Numbered from the stretch's first letter, positions 36,939-45,616 are shown. The stretch: DNA of 64,000 bases from Bacteroidota bacterium (GCA_030698405.1 JAUYMU010000061.1:121840-185839), one strand, 5' to 3'. Numbers and translations: made by a program. Notes: a model not told the origin generated them from the letters alone.

Positions 36939-37328
36939 TTATTTATTTAGCAACCCGCGCAAAAATTCTATTTCCTTCTCCTGCTTAAAATTGATCCGCT
37001 TCAACATTTCATTTTCAGTTTTCAATACTTCAATTAAAATTTTGTCATCAGGAACAACCGATTTTTTATACAGTCCTGTTTGTTCTTTCACCTGATTTTC
37101 ATTAACAATTGGTTTAGGTTGTGGTTGTGTAATATCTTCAATTGAACAATTTAGAAATAAAGCCAAATCGTGTACGTGACGGCTATAATTAAAGTTACCA
37201 GATTGCAATCTTTTATCAAACCCCGGAAGGCTTATATTCCAATAGCTTAAAATGTCATTTAAATATTTTCCCTGAAGCTTTGCAAGGCTTTTAATTCGCT
37301 CTTTTGTCTGTTTCCATTCAGAATTCAT
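36939..37328 (-). CDS. Putative prophage repressor with coiled-coil tail
   Basis: A 129-residue protein. Its N-terminal ~65 residues look like a helix-turn-helix (KGKYLNDILSYWNISLPGFDKRLQ... DLALFLNCSIEDI). A linker and a C-terminal coiled coil follow (KILIEVLKTENEMLKRINFKQEKEIEFL) for dimerisation. It is divergent from the XRE regulator at 37489, the layout of a lysogeny switch. I infer the cI-like role from this arrangement. Confidence 0.6.
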   Translation of the reverse strand: MNSEWKQTKERIKSLAKLQGKYLNDILSYWNISLPGFDKRLQSGNFNYSRHVHDLALFLNCSIEDITQPQPKPIVNENQVKEQTGLYKKSVVPDDKILIEVLKTENEMLKRINFKQEKEIEFLRGLLNK

Positions 37329-37401
37329 GATACAGTTAGTTTTAATTTATAAACTAATAGTTTTCAATAGAAAATATTCACTAAACTTTCTATTGCTTTT
37401 A

Positions 37402-37434
37402 TTTGGATTAATCAAAACTTATGGTTTATATTTG
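37402..37434 (+). promoter_or_regulatory. Rightward early promoter of the prophage
   Basis: A -33 TTTG (37402-37405) and a perfect -7 TATATTTG (37427-37434) are 21 bases apart in the switch region between the divergent regulators. The surrounding AT-rich stretch (37329-37488) contains several short repeats with AAACTTA/TAAGTTT sequences that may be operators. Confidence 0.7.
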
Positions 37435-37488
37435 TGCCTATCAAGTTATATAAACAAATCAATAAGTTTAATTTAAAACCTCAAAACT

Positions 37489-38013
37489 ATGTTTTTATCT
37501 TCAAGAAACCATCAAAGTATTTCTGTTTTATCGGCAGATGCTTTAAAAAAACGGGTAGCCGAAAAGGTTATTCAGCTTCGCAAGCTAAAGGGATTTACAC
37601 AGGCTGATATGGCTGCTAAATTCAATATGTCGCAGGTGGCATACGCCAAAATCGAGAATTGCAAAACAGACATTAATCTCGAAAAGACGTTTCTATTTTG
37701 CGAAATCCTTGAAATTACCCTGATTGAATTGTTCGGCTTAGATCAGGTTATGAGCGTACACGAACACAATTTAGTTTCAGAACTTACCGAAAGGATTATA
37801 AGACAGGAAAATAGCCAAAAGGAAAAAGAAATGTTGAATAGCCTTTTAGTTGAAAAAATCAAGCGGCTTGAAACCAGTCTTAATCAAATTTCAGGAGAAT
37901 TTAACCAGGCTAATAACCTGATTGAAAGTATTGAATTTGATCCAAAACAATCAGGCATTAAAGCAATGATAACCGATATTTTTAAAAGAATATCAAAACT
38001 CTTACAGCCATGA
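37489..38013 (+). CDS. XRE-family regulator with coiled-coil C-terminus
   Basis: A 174-residue protein. An HTH_3/XRE domain covers about residues 20-80 (VIQLRKLKGFTQADMAAKFNMSQVAYAKIENCKTDINLEKTF in part). A long coiled coil follows (100-150). It is the first rightward gene after the divergent promoter, in the cro position. It overlaps the next gene by 4 bases (ATGA). Confidence 0.85.
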   Translation: MFLSSRNHQSISVLSADALKKRVAEKVIQLRKLKGFTQADMAAKFNMSQVAYAKIENCKTDINLEKTFLFCEILEITLIELFGLDQVMSVHEHNLVSELTERIIRQENSQKEKEMLNSLLVEKIKRLETSLNQISGEFNQANNLIESIEFDPKQSGIKAMITDIFKRISKLLQP

Positions 38014-38207
38014 CCGAACGCCAGTTAATCATTGTTAGAATTATTATCGAAGCGGTAAAAGACAAAAGCGTATTTAATTCTAAGGTGCCATGTTATGAAC
38101 AACCAGGCTTTAACGTGCCGATGGAATTATCTGAATTTCTCGAACTCGGTAACATTAAAAACTATCTGGATGATTTACTGGCAGATTTACCGGCAATGGT
38201 TGGTTAA
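38010..38207 (+). CDS. Small prophage protein, unknown
   Basis: A 65-residue acidic helical protein (MELSEFLELGNIKNYLDDLLADLP). No domain is recognised. Coupled by overlap to the XRE gene upstream. Confidence 0.55.
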   Translation: MTERQLIIVRIIIEAVKDKSVFNSKVPCYEQPGFNVPMELSEFLELGNIKNYLDDLLADLPAMVG

Positions 38208-38448
38208 GCTAATCAAACAAAGGATCTACCTATCTAAAGAAGGTTTTAAGCCTGAATTGCTTGAAACGGCAAAGCAACTTAAAAACCTGATTGAATTCAA
38301 CAGCTACCGGAACAATGACACGCTGGCCGGTTTACTACTACGAAAACAAGAACTGATTTTACGACTAATACCCAAAAATAAAGCGTATGAAAAACAGGTT
38401 TCCACTTTTGAAATGGCTATTCGCAAGGCTTCAGCGCGCGACTTTTAA
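38170..38448 (+). CDS. Small prophage protein, unknown (start uncertain)
   Basis: About 92 residues if started at ATG 38170; the open frame reaches back to 38095 but then overlaps the previous gene heavily. The helical, basic body includes LLETAKQLKNLIEFNSYRNN. No family recognised. A TTG at 38200 is another possible start. Confidence 0.45.
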   Translation: MIYWQIYRQWLVKLIKQRIYLSKEGFKPELLETAKQLKNLIEFNSYRNNDTLAGLLLRKQELILRLIPKNKAYEKQVSTFEMAIRKASARDF

Positions 38449-38596
38449 AATACCTCCCGGCGGTTATGCAATTATTCTACAAAATCATGCCGATTTTGAG
38501 CAAATAAGCGACGGTTTAAGCGATGCCGAAAGCTGGACAGGTGTAAAATATTCTGACATTCTTACAAAATCTGAAACACAAATCTTATACAACTAA
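38387..38596 (+). CDS. Small prophage protein, unknown
   Basis: A 69-residue protein starting MKNRFPLLKWLFARL. It overlaps the previous gene by 62 bases in another frame. The C-terminal half (GVKYSDILTK) resembles the tail of the minus-strand gene at 36618. No function is evident. Confidence 0.45.
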   Translation: MKNRFPLLKWLFARLQRATFKIPPGGYAIILQNHADFEQISDGLSDAESWTGVKYSDILTKSETQILYN

Positions 38597-38600
38597 CAAA

Positions 38601-39044
38601 ATGAGAGCAAAAATATTTACCGGAAAGGGCAGGGTTGGAAAAACAAGGGTAGCCAATATGATTTCTGAATATGTTGGGAAAAATAAAACGTTTTTTTTAT
38701 GCGCCCGAAGCAAAACCCGAAGCTTTAAGGATAACCCATTTTTATTTGCAGGGATGCCAGACGATACAGAACTGTTAATTGTAGATGATTGCCCTTTAAA
38801 CTTTGATTATTCCTTCTTTTTCCCGGTAGAAGATCAACGTTATGCCGGTGGTGATTTAAGATACAGATTGACAATAAATGAGCAATGTAAACCGAAACGT
38901 GAAATTTTAATCCCTCAAATAATTTTCACAACCTCTCATCTTCACAAAAAATGGTTTAAGGCCGGGGCTTCTTTTCATGCCAGATTTGAAATAGTAGAAT
39001 TCCCATTATCGAAAAAGAGTACTGTTTTAAATGAATTAATCTAA
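38601..39044 (+). CDS. Small P-loop NTPase of the replication block
   Basis: A 147-residue protein with a Walker A-like loop GKGRVGKT near residues 8-15 and a Walker B-like TELLIVDDC near residues 56-64. Late segment QIIFTTSHLHKKWF resembles a sensor-type strand. Its small size suggests a loader, partition-like or packaging-accessory ATPase rather than a helicase. It is placed before the primase, so a replication role is the simplest guess. Confidence 0.65.
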   Translation: MRAKIFTGKGRVGKTRVANMISEYVGKNKTFFLCARSKTRSFKDNPFLFAGMPDDTELLIVDDCPLNFDYSFFFPVEDQRYAGGDLRYRLTINEQCKPKREILIPQIIFTTSHLHKKWFKAGASFHARFEIVEFPLSKKSTVLNELI

Positions 39045-39056
39045 AAACTACTAACC

Positions 39057-39284
39057 ATGAAAAATCAAAAAATACATGATAAACTTCAAACAGCTTTTTC
39101 TAAAGCTGAAGTTTTGATTACTCCAAATGAAATGTTTCCAACACATGTTACAATGATAATTGAAAAAATTAGCAGTAATGATATTGGTTTCTGCATGAAG
39201 ATAGTAAAACAATTTAACGTCTGTTTTATAATAAGACCAACACAATCAGATACGTTAAATATTCAATTTTTCAGTATAAAATAA
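39057..39284 (+). CDS. Small prophage protein, unknown
   Basis: A 75-residue alpha/beta protein (MKNQKIHDKLQTAF...). No domain is recognised. It lies between the P-loop gene and the primase in the same transcript. Confidence 0.5.
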   Translation: MKNQKIHDKLQTAFSKAEVLITPNEMFPTHVTMIIEKISSNDIGFCMKIVKQFNVCFIIRPTQSDTLNIQFFSIK

Positions 39285-39301
39285 AACCTGAACACTAACT
39301 C

Positions 39302-40768
39302 ATGATACCAGAAACTACAATCGACAAAATCAAAGCAGTCGCCACAATTACCCAATTTATAAAAGATACTGCCCAGGCATACGGCAAAAACAAGCTTTAT
39401 GCAACTTGCCCGGCTTGCCAGTATCGCAACGATAAGAAAAAACAGGGTCTTACCATTGATACGGTAAAGCAACAGGCCAAATGTTTTAATTGTGGCGTAG
39501 GTTATGGCGGTGCCATCGACTTTATAATGAAAACTGAGAAACTTGATTACCCTGCCGCGCTCCGTTACATTGCGAAAGACTGTAATATTTTTATTGAAGA
39601 AACAGCCGACCAGATACCAGCTAAAAAGCCCAAAAAGGCAAAAACAGCTACTTTGCCAAAAATTGAAAAACTGCCAGTTGTACCGGGTGCCGCTGAAGTT
39701 ATTCCGGTAACAAAACCCGCCGGAACTTCACAGAAAACTTTTTGTGATACCCAATTAGCCGATTCAGGGCTAACTTACGACAATATCAGGATTGAAACAG
39801 TTGATGAAACCGGAACGATCCGCTTTATATCTCCATTCGTTCAGGGTACACGCGACCAGTATCAGAATATCATTGAACATAAAGGCGACGATGTTTTAAT
39901 ACGTTATTACGATCTGGAAGCAAAGCCGGTAATGTACAAACCTGAAAAGGCAAATGTAATGCGGCCGCTGGTCCGTTTGCGCTGGCAGAATCCAGCCGCA
40001 CACACCGACAAAGACGGAAACCCGATAAAATACCAGTCACCCGCCGGATCAGGTTCACATGTTTACATTCCTGAAATGCTCCGGAGAATGTACAAACATG
40101 CCCGGAAAATCAAACGTTTGTACATTCAGGAAGGCGAAAAGAAAGCCGAAAAATCGTGCAAACATGGTATGTTATCTGTTGGCATCATGGGAATAAACAA
40201 CCTGGGAACTAACGGACGGCTCCCGGATGAAATTCAACTGATTGTACAGCGGTGCGAAGTGGAAGAGGTTATTTTTGTACTTGATTCTGACTGGCAAAAC
40301 CTATCCGAAACGCTTAAAAATGGTCAGGCCGTTGATACAAGGCCGCGCCAATTCTTTCCAGCGGTGCGAAACTTTAAAGAATACCTTCGGACACTTTCAA
40401 ATTTAGGTAGCCCGGTAGAAATTTACTTCGGATACATTAAAACCAACGAAGCCACCGCAAAGGGGATTGATGATTTATTGTGTATGGTACTTCCTGAACG
40501 TGAAACAGAATTACCCGCCGATTTTGATTTTGCAGTAAACGACAAAAACGGAACCGGAACCTTTGTACAGGTAAATAAAATTACCATGCTACCGGATGAT
40601 CGTATAGCAGATTTTTGGTTGCTGAATGATGCTGAAAAGTTTGCAGAACACCACAAAGCCCGGTTAAAAGAACTGAAGGAATTCAAGATAAAAGGTTTTC
40701 TTAGAAAGTTTTCGGAACAAGGCAAACTTGAAATGTGCCAGCAACTTTTTAAAGAGGAACAATTTTAG
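39302..40768 (+). CDS. DNA primase half: CHC2 zinc finger and Toprim-like domain
   Basis: 488 residues before an amber stop. The CHC2-type zinc ribbon uses C36-x2-C39 and C61-x2-C64, with GGAIDFIMKTEKL following as in DnaG. A Toprim-like domain holds EGEKKAEKS near residue 276 and the D-S-D motif (VLDSDW) near 327. It makes primers for element replication. The TAG at 40766-40768 is in frame with the helicase gene: frame 39302-42457 would give one ~1051-residue primase-helicase. The 23 codons after the TAG (DEQQKETKDGDIKKTLVFDY...) still look like protein. Confidence 0.8.
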   Translation: MIPETTIDKIKAVATITQFIKDTAQAYGKNKLYATCPACQYRNDKKKQGLTIDTVKQQAKCFNCGVGYGGAIDFIMKTEKLDYPAALRYIAKDCNIFIEETADQIPAKKPKKAKTATLPKIEKLPVVPGAAEVIPVTKPAGTSQKTFCDTQLADSGLTYDNIRIETVDETGTIRFISPFVQGTRDQYQNIIEHKGDDVLIRYYDLEAKPVMYKPEKANVMRPLVRLRWQNPAAHTDKDGNPIKYQSPAGSGSHVYIPEMLRRMYKHARKIKRLYIQEGEKKAEKSCKHGMLSVGIMGINNLGTNGRLPDEIQLIVQRCEVEEVIFVLDSDWQNLSETLKNGQAVDTRPRQFFPAVRNFKEYLRTLSNLGSPVEIYFGYIKTNEATAKGIDDLLCMVLPERETELPADFDFAVNDKNGTGTFVQVNKITMLPDDRIADFWLLNDAEKFAEHHKARLKELKEFKIKGFLRKFSEQGKLEMCQQLFKEEQF

Positions 40769-40837
40769 GACGAACAGCAGAAGGAAACCAAAGACGGCGA
40801 CATAAAAAAGACACTGGTTTTTGACTATGTAAATGCC

Positions 40838-42457
40838 ATGAACTTTTTACAGCGGCGCGGCTTTTTCCGTTACGAAATGCGAAGCGGCGAAAAGGTTTTA
40901 ATACACGTTGAAAACCGGATACTAAAAGCAATCGACCACACCGACGTAAAAGACTATGTAAAAAACTTTTGCCGCGAAATTAAACGGCTCGATGTGCTAA
41001 ATATGCTCATGCGCGGCGGTCCACAATATTTAGGACCCGAAAAACTTTCAAACCTCGATATTAACCGGCCACCGGTGGAGCGTGCCACACCCGAAAAACA
41101 ATGTTTGTTCTTTAAAGACAAAATTTGGGAAATTACAGCCGATGGGATCAAAGAATTGAATTACGGTCAGTTTACGGAATATGTTTGGTCTGAAAAGGTA
41201 ATTAAACACAATGGCAAAGCCCTCGCGCCTATGCTCGATGTATCAGTAATGAACGACGAAATAAGGCCAAAGCTGGGCGAAGGTTACGACACAATTTCAA
41301 ACGGTGAATTCTTTATTGATTATTCCGAAGATGCTTTAAAAAGTCACTTTTTGCAGTTTCTATGCAATGTTTCAAATTTTGGCTGGCGTAAATCGTCGCT
41401 CACACTGGAAGATCAGTTTTTAAATTCCCGGCACCTGATTAACAAGCTCACCGCAATTGGTTACATGTTGCACGATTACAAAGACGATAACGAACTAAAA
41501 GCAGTTATTGCAGTAGATGGCAAACTTTCGAAAGTTGGCAGCAGTAACGGACGAAGCGGAAAATCTTTAATCGGCGTAGCACTTTCGCAAATGATACCGC
41601 AAACCATTATCGACGGTAAAAACAAAAAGCTGGATGATGATAATTTCAGGTACCACGAAGTTTCAGAAAAAATCAAAAACGTGTTTTTCGACGATGTCCG
41701 GGCAAATTTTGATTTTGAAAGTCTATTTCAGGTTATCACCGGAGCTATGACGGTAAACCAAAAGTCAGGCTTACGCTTTACGCTTCGTAAGGAAGAAAGC
41801 CCTAAGATTTTCGTTTCAACCAACCACGCGCTAAACGGCACCGGTGCAAGTTTTTCAGACCGTCAGGCATACATGGTATTTTACGACTTCTATAACGACG
41901 ATCATAAGCCAGTACATGATTTTGGTTGTGCTTTTTTCAGTGAATGGGATGCTGACCAGTGGAATTTATTTTACAACCTGATGGCAACCTGTTTAGTGAT
42001 GTACTTCAGAAGCAAACAAAACGGCTGGTCAGGCACCAAACGCCTGGGCATTGTGCCGCCGCCTATGGACGATGTAGAACTACGGAAATTACGGCAAACA
42101 ATGGGCGAAAACTTTTTAACCTGGGCAGAATCGTTTTTCTATTGGAATGATACAAACAAAACCGGAAACCTGAACGAACAGCACGTAAGAAAAGATTTAT
42201 TTGATCTTTTTATGAACGAAAACCCGATTGAACGGAAGTATTGCAACGCTCACCGGTTTAAAGAAAAAATGTTGGCTTACTGCCATTACAAAAACTTCGA
42301 TTTTAACCCGACAAAACGCAACAAAAACGGCTTGGATATTCAGCAATATTACAAATCGTATCCGGCTGGCCACTTTGTAGGCGAAGATGATAAAACCGGA
42401 GGTAAGGAATATTTTACACTTGCAAACAAGGATTTTAATACAAATATTTTCAAATAA
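40838..42457 (+). CDS. SF3/D5-like replicative helicase half
   Basis: 539 residues from the first Met after the amber codon; sequence like coding DNA extends back to 40769. The helicase core shows Walker A SSNGRSGKS near residue 235, Walker B VFFDDVRANF near 281 and the C-motif-like IFVSTNHAL near 328. The C-terminal domain (about 420-490: MGENFLTWAE, ERKYCNAHRF, LAYCHYKN) recurs as two free-standing genes at 47909 and 52302. Same frame as the primase. The start of the next gene overlaps its stop by one base. Confidence 0.82.
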   Translation: MNFLQRRGFFRYEMRSGEKVLIHVENRILKAIDHTDVKDYVKNFCREIKRLDVLNMLMRGGPQYLGPEKLSNLDINRPPVERATPEKQCLFFKDKIWEITADGIKELNYGQFTEYVWSEKVIKHNGKALAPMLDVSVMNDEIRPKLGEGYDTISNGEFFIDYSEDALKSHFLQFLCNVSNFGWRKSSLTLEDQFLNSRHLINKLTAIGYMLHDYKDDNELKAVIAVDGKLSKVGSSNGRSGKSLIGVALSQMIPQTIIDGKNKKLDDDNFRYHEVSEKIKNVFFDDVRANFDFESLFQVITGAMTVNQKSGLRFTLRKEESPKIFVSTNHALNGTGASFSDRQAYMVFYDFYNDDHKPVHDFGCAFFSEWDADQWNLFYNLMATCLVMYFRSKQNGWSGTKRLGIVPPPMDDVELRKLRQTMGENFLTWAESFFYWNDTNKTGNLNEQHVRKDLFDLFMNENPIERKYCNAHRFKEKMLAYCHYKNFDFNPTKRNKNGLDIQQYYKSYPAGHFVGEDDKTGGKEYFTLANKDFNTNIFK

Positions 42458-42819
42458 TGGAACGCTTAAACTTTTCAACAAACTGGAATAAAAAGCTAGA
42501 TTGTGACACCTTCAGCACAATAAGACTATGGAACCCGGAGAAACACCACGAAGGCCGCGAAGTTGACATTTACGACAAAACAACCAACCCACCACGCTTT
42601 AAAGGCCGGGGCAAATATGAGCTTGTAAGTAAATTCAAGCTTCACCAGCTTAAACCCGCCGCCGCAATGCTCGATACCGGTTACAGCCTTGAAGAAACCC
42701 TAACGACTTTACGGACAATGTATTTTAAAACTATTCCAGACCTCGAAAATCAGCCGTTTGCCTACATCATTGTAAAAAAGATCAAACAAGTTAACACACA
42801 AAACACATTAGGGCTATGA
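42457..42819 (+). CDS. Uncharacterised protein, perhaps ASCH/PUA-like
   Basis: A 120-residue protein. The N-terminal part (FSTIRLWNPEKHHEGREVDIYD, in part) and KYELVSKFKLHQLKP recall the RNA-binding ASCH/PUA fold that controls translation or modified bases. The match is by eye and weak. It is coupled to the helicase by a one-base overlap. Confidence 0.5.
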   Translation: MERLNFSTNWNKKLDCDTFSTIRLWNPEKHHEGREVDIYDKTTNPPRFKGRGKYELVSKFKLHQLKPAAAMLDTGYSLEETLTTLRTMYFKTIPDLENQPFAYIIVKKIKQVNTQNTLGL

Positions 42820-43037
42820 TTATAAACTTTTATACCGACAACGAGCAACACGCCGCCACGGTTGAAAATTACCTATTCAGTGAAAGTAAAATCACAGAAC
42901 TAATGAACGGCCAGAAAATTGAAACCGAAAACGGCGATCGGTATCAGGTAAACTATCAGGAATTTACCGACGATACCCGGAAGGATTTAAACGCTTTTTT
43001 GTGGAAGTTTCAGACACCGGCAGAATACACATTTTAA
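42816..43037 (+). CDS. Small prophage protein, unknown
   Basis: A 73-residue acidic alpha/beta protein (MIINFYTDNEQHAATVENYL). It overlaps the previous gene by 4 bases and ends before a terminator, closing the replication operon. Confidence 0.55.
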   Translation: MIINFYTDNEQHAATVENYLFSESKITELMNGQKIETENGDRYQVNYQEFTDDTRKDLNAFLWKFQTPAEYTF

Positions 43038-43050
43038 ACCCTAACCTTTG

Positions 43051-43076
43051 CCGTCTGGCTTTAGCCGACGGTTTTA
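43051..43076 (+). terminator. Terminator of the replication operon
   Basis: Arms CCGTC(T)GGC and GCCGACGG around TTTA, with a bulged T, followed by TTTTAATAAAA. Confidence 0.55.
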
Positions 43077-43121
43077 ATAAAAAAAACATTAAATTTGTAA
43101 TACTAAAAACCAATAAAACAC

Positions 43122-43622
43122 ATGCCTAAAATTTCACAAAAAATAGATAAATTAACCAATTCGATTTTAAACCGTATATCAGGAGAAAGTTTTGCAACCG
43201 ATGTGCTTGAACTAAAAAGGGAAGAACTTAAAAATCTGAAACGAGGTTGGAGATTTGAATGGAAAAAGGAATTTCAAAACGGAAAAGTTTATAAATTAGT
43301 AAACAGATATGCGCCTGAAGTAATTCAGGGACTTATTAGCCTTGTAAATGGAAACGATCATATTTATATTAATCTAATTGAAACGGCACCTCACAATTTT
43401 GGCAGCAATAAAATATACGAAGGTGTCGCCGGTAATTTAGTAGCCTTTGCCTGTAAATTATCATTAGATTGTGGGTTTGATGGATATGTTTCTTTTGAGG
43501 CAAAAACAAAACTTATAGGGCATTATGAGAAAACCTTAAAAGCAAAATTACTCACACACAATAGGATGTATATTGATAAAAATGCTGCTGAAAATTTAAT
43601 TGATAAATATTTTAATTCTTAA
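43122..43622 (+). CDS. GNAT-like acetyltransferase
   Basis: A 166-residue protein. The C-terminal two thirds look like a GNAT: IYINLIETAPHNFG, then VAGNLVAFACKLSLDCGFDGYVSFEAKT (acetyl-CoA loop and alpha3 in part) and IGHYEKTLKAKLL. Similar proteins occur on Bacteroidota mobile elements; a toxin or anti-defence modification role is possible but not shown. Confidence 0.6.
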   Translation: MPKISQKIDKLTNSILNRISGESFATDVLELKREELKNLKRGWRFEWKKEFQNGKVYKLVNRYAPEVIQGLISLVNGNDHIYINLIETAPHNFGSNKIYEGVAGNLVAFACKLSLDCGFDGYVSFEAKTKLIGHYEKTLKAKLLTHNRMYIDKNAAENLIDKYFNS

Positions 43623-43626
43623 AATC

Positions 43627-43794
43627 ATGGGATACATTAAAGAACCTAAAGGGATTGATTTCACCGTAATACCACGAACAAAACCCGACATAGAAGCCGA
43701 TAGAATGTTGAGTGAAATTATTAGAGCCGATAAATTAAAACGTACTGCTAAAAACAGTAAAAAAAAGGCATCAAAAGAAACCAGTCAGCAATAA
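43627..43794 (+). CDS. Small basic prophage protein
   Basis: A 55-residue protein from ATG 43627 (MGYIKEPKGIDFTVIP) with a Lys-rich tail. The same style of short gene occurs in many Bacteroidota elements; no function known. It closes the small operon with the GNAT gene. Confidence 0.5.
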   Translation: MGYIKEPKGIDFTVIPRTKPDIEADRMLSEIIRADKLKRTAKNSKKKASKETSQQ

Positions 43795-43816
43795 CACAAC
43801 TGACACAACCCACCAC

Positions 43817-43843
43817 AAAACCCGACCAATCAGGCCGGGTTTT
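43817..43843 (+). terminator. Terminator after the GNAT operon
   Basis: Arms AAAACCCG (43817-43824) and CGGGTTTT (43836-43843) around an 11-base loop, with T-rich sequence after it. Confidence 0.6.
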
Positions 43844-44206
43844 GTTCGTTTGGTACCTGAGTTTATCGAAGGTTGGCCGGAGCATTAAAGCCGGGCGTAC
43901 CATTGTGGCCGGAGTATTTAGCTGGGTTTATTTACAGGCGAAGCCAGACGGCGGCCAGCCGTCTTAAAACACAGTGAAGCAACGCGAACACCTTATAAAT
44001 AACATTTTTCCAAATTGCGCCCCCTCTTTCTTTTAAATAGAAATGTGCAAAAGTACGAAAGCGTTCAAAGGAAGGGAGAAGCGCGGCAAATTAAGCGGGT
44101 ATCATTAAAACCGTGATTGTCAGCCTTATATAATACTCTTCTTTTTTTTAAAGTCTTTTTTTAAAAAAGGGTTATCAAAATTTAGTTAATTAATTAGTGC
44201 TTTAGT

Positions 44207-44274
44207 GCGCACTAATTATAATCGTTTGATTGTCAGATTGTAATAAGCGCACTAAATGCGCACTTTTGCGCACT
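44207..44274 (+). repeat. GCGCACT iteron cluster
   Basis: Four exact GCGCACT copies in the same orientation at 44207-44213, 44247-44253, 44258-44264 and 44268-44274. The last three are spaced 10-11 bases apart, one DNA turn, as for sites bound side by side by a replication initiator. Confidence 0.75.
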
Positions 44275-44481
44275 ATTGCACGAAGTACGGTTTTAAAAAG
44301 TCTTAAATTATTATCATTCAAGTTTTTACAACTTTTTGCGCACGTTTGCACACTTGCACGGTGTTTTTACTTCTTTTCAACAGGGGTTATTTAGTAATTT
44401 GTTGCATACGTCAGGTTAAAGATGGAAGGATACCCGAATTTTATAATTTTTTAATTGGTGTAAACATTTGGTTGTTATTTG

Positions 44482-44513
44482 TTTGCATATTATTAACTAT
44501 TAGTTTATATTTG
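44482..44513 (+). promoter_or_regulatory. Promoter of the holin-like operon
   Basis: TTTG at 44482-44485 and TATATTTG at 44506-44513 with 20 bases between: a full Bacteroidota consensus, 27 bases before the ATG at 44540. Confidence 0.7.
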
Positions 44514-44539
44514 TATCTATTCACTAATCAATCGTTTAC

Positions 44540-44731
44540 ATGAGCCGTATATTTATCAAAACCAATGACATCGCCACTTTGGAAGGTATTTCGATTAAAC
44601 GCGCTTCCGAAATAATGAGAATTATTTGCGATTGTTTTCAAAAGGAGAAAACACATAAATTATTGATTGCCGAATACTGCCAGTACCGCGGAATACCAGA
44701 AAATATCATTAGTAAACAGATAAAATCATAA
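44540..44731 (+). CDS. Small helix-turn-helix-like protein
   Basis: A 63-residue helical protein (IKTNDIATLEGISIKRASEIMRII) of a short HTH kind often found on Bacteroidota mobile elements. It is first in an operon with membrane proteins and overlaps the next start by one base. It could regulate that operon. Confidence 0.6.
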   Translation: MSRIFIKTNDIATLEGISIKRASEIMRIICDCFQKEKTHKLLIAEYCQYRGIPENIISKQIKS

Positions 44732-45009
44732 TGGACCAGGTATTTCAATTTTTTAAAAATGTTGTTTCGGGCATGATGGGCATTTTTTCTGAACAAAAAC
44801 CAGCTTCAATGATCCGGTTTTTATCATTCTTAATGTTCGGAATTGCTACCGACTTAACCTATAAGTTGATTTTAACCCGTACCGGCGAACTTGGGCAATA
44901 CGATTTTTATACAATTCTAAGTTTATATTCGCTTGCATTTTTCCCAAAAGTGATCCAAAAATATTTTGAAAAAAGAATTACACCAACCAATACAGATATT
45001 CAACCATGA
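44731..45009 (+). CDS. Holin-like membrane protein
   Basis: A 92-residue protein with two predicted membrane helices (about 27-47 and 60-80) and a charged C-terminus. Size and layout suit a holin, but similarity is not specific. It overlaps the following gene by 4 bases. Confidence 0.5.
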   Translation: MDQVFQFFKNVVSGMMGIFSEQKPASMIRFLSFLMFGIATDLTYKLILTRTGELGQYDFYTILSLYSLAFFPKVIQKYFEKRITPTNTDIQP

Positions 45010-45611
45010 CCAGAACTATTTATTCATCCATTCTTTGGGTTGTAATGTTCGTTTCGTTAATTGTTACTCTTAACCTGTATTTTAGCGAAAAAGCGAACAG
45101 TAACCGCCTATTTTCAAACCTGAAAGCCGTAAACGAACAGGCAGAAACATACACCACGCGCGACGGGTACCCAGCCACAAAAAAGACCATTCAGGAATTA
45201 AGTACGAAGGAATTAAAACAGGCTTTCCCTGAAGCGACTGCAATAATCAAAAACATGAGGATAGAGCCGCGCCGGGTGCAAAGCTTCACACAATTAAGCC
45301 AGGGGTTAACTATTAAGGTAAAAGCTCCGGTAACCGATTCTGTTTTATTTGATACCAGGCTAAATGATTCACTTCAGGTTAAAAAACTGAATTACTCGGA
45401 TAAATGGATTTCGATACAGGCCGAAATTAAACCAGATACCGGATTGATTACCATTGCGGCAATTGATACCATTTACACCAGTATTTACAAAGGAAAACGC
45501 CGCCGCCCTGCCTTATGGATATTCAGCCGCCGGAACTACGAAGCCGCCGCCACCAACCGAAGCCCATACATTAAAATTCAAGTTGTTCAAGGTATAACCA
45601 TTAAAAAATAA
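45006..45611 (+). CDS. Single-helix periplasmic protein (lysis-accessory candidate)
   Basis: A 201-residue protein with one N-terminal membrane helix (SSILWVVMFVSLIVTLNLYF) and a long extracytoplasmic part rich in charged residues (NEQAETYTTRDGYPATKK). Placed between two holin-like proteins, it may act in lysis as a spanin-like component. This is a guess from context. Confidence 0.5.
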   Translation: MTRTIYSSILWVVMFVSLIVTLNLYFSEKANSNRLFSNLKAVNEQAETYTTRDGYPATKKTIQELSTKELKQAFPEATAIIKNMRIEPRRVQSFTQLSQGLTIKVKAPVTDSVLFDTRLNDSLQVKKLNYSDKWISIQAEIKPDTGLITIAAIDTIYTSIYKGKRRRPALWIFSRRNYEAAATNRSPYIKIQVVQGITIKK

Positions 45612-45616
45612 AAGCA

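Larger units (their letters stand above)
43795..44539. other. Gene-poor stretch with iterons and hairpins: putative replication origin
   Basis: 745 bases with no convincing gene. It holds two copies of GGCCGGAG(C/T)ATT (about 43874 and 43909), a hairpin AGACGGC/GCCGTCT (43946-43964), poly-T/A runs near 44150, an inverted pair TAATTAGTGC/GCACTAATTA (44191-44218), four same-strand GCGCACT iterons (44207, 44247, 44258, 44268), and degenerate GCGCACG/TTGCACA/TTGCACG copies near 44338-44360. This is the architecture of an origin of replication, but no function is proven. Confidence 0.55.

Noticed and set aside
44346..44543. Hydrophobic 65-codon reading frame before the holin-like operon
   Set aside because: It lacks a good start, runs through the promoter at 44482-44513 and overlaps the next gene. 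It is likely AT-rich noise.
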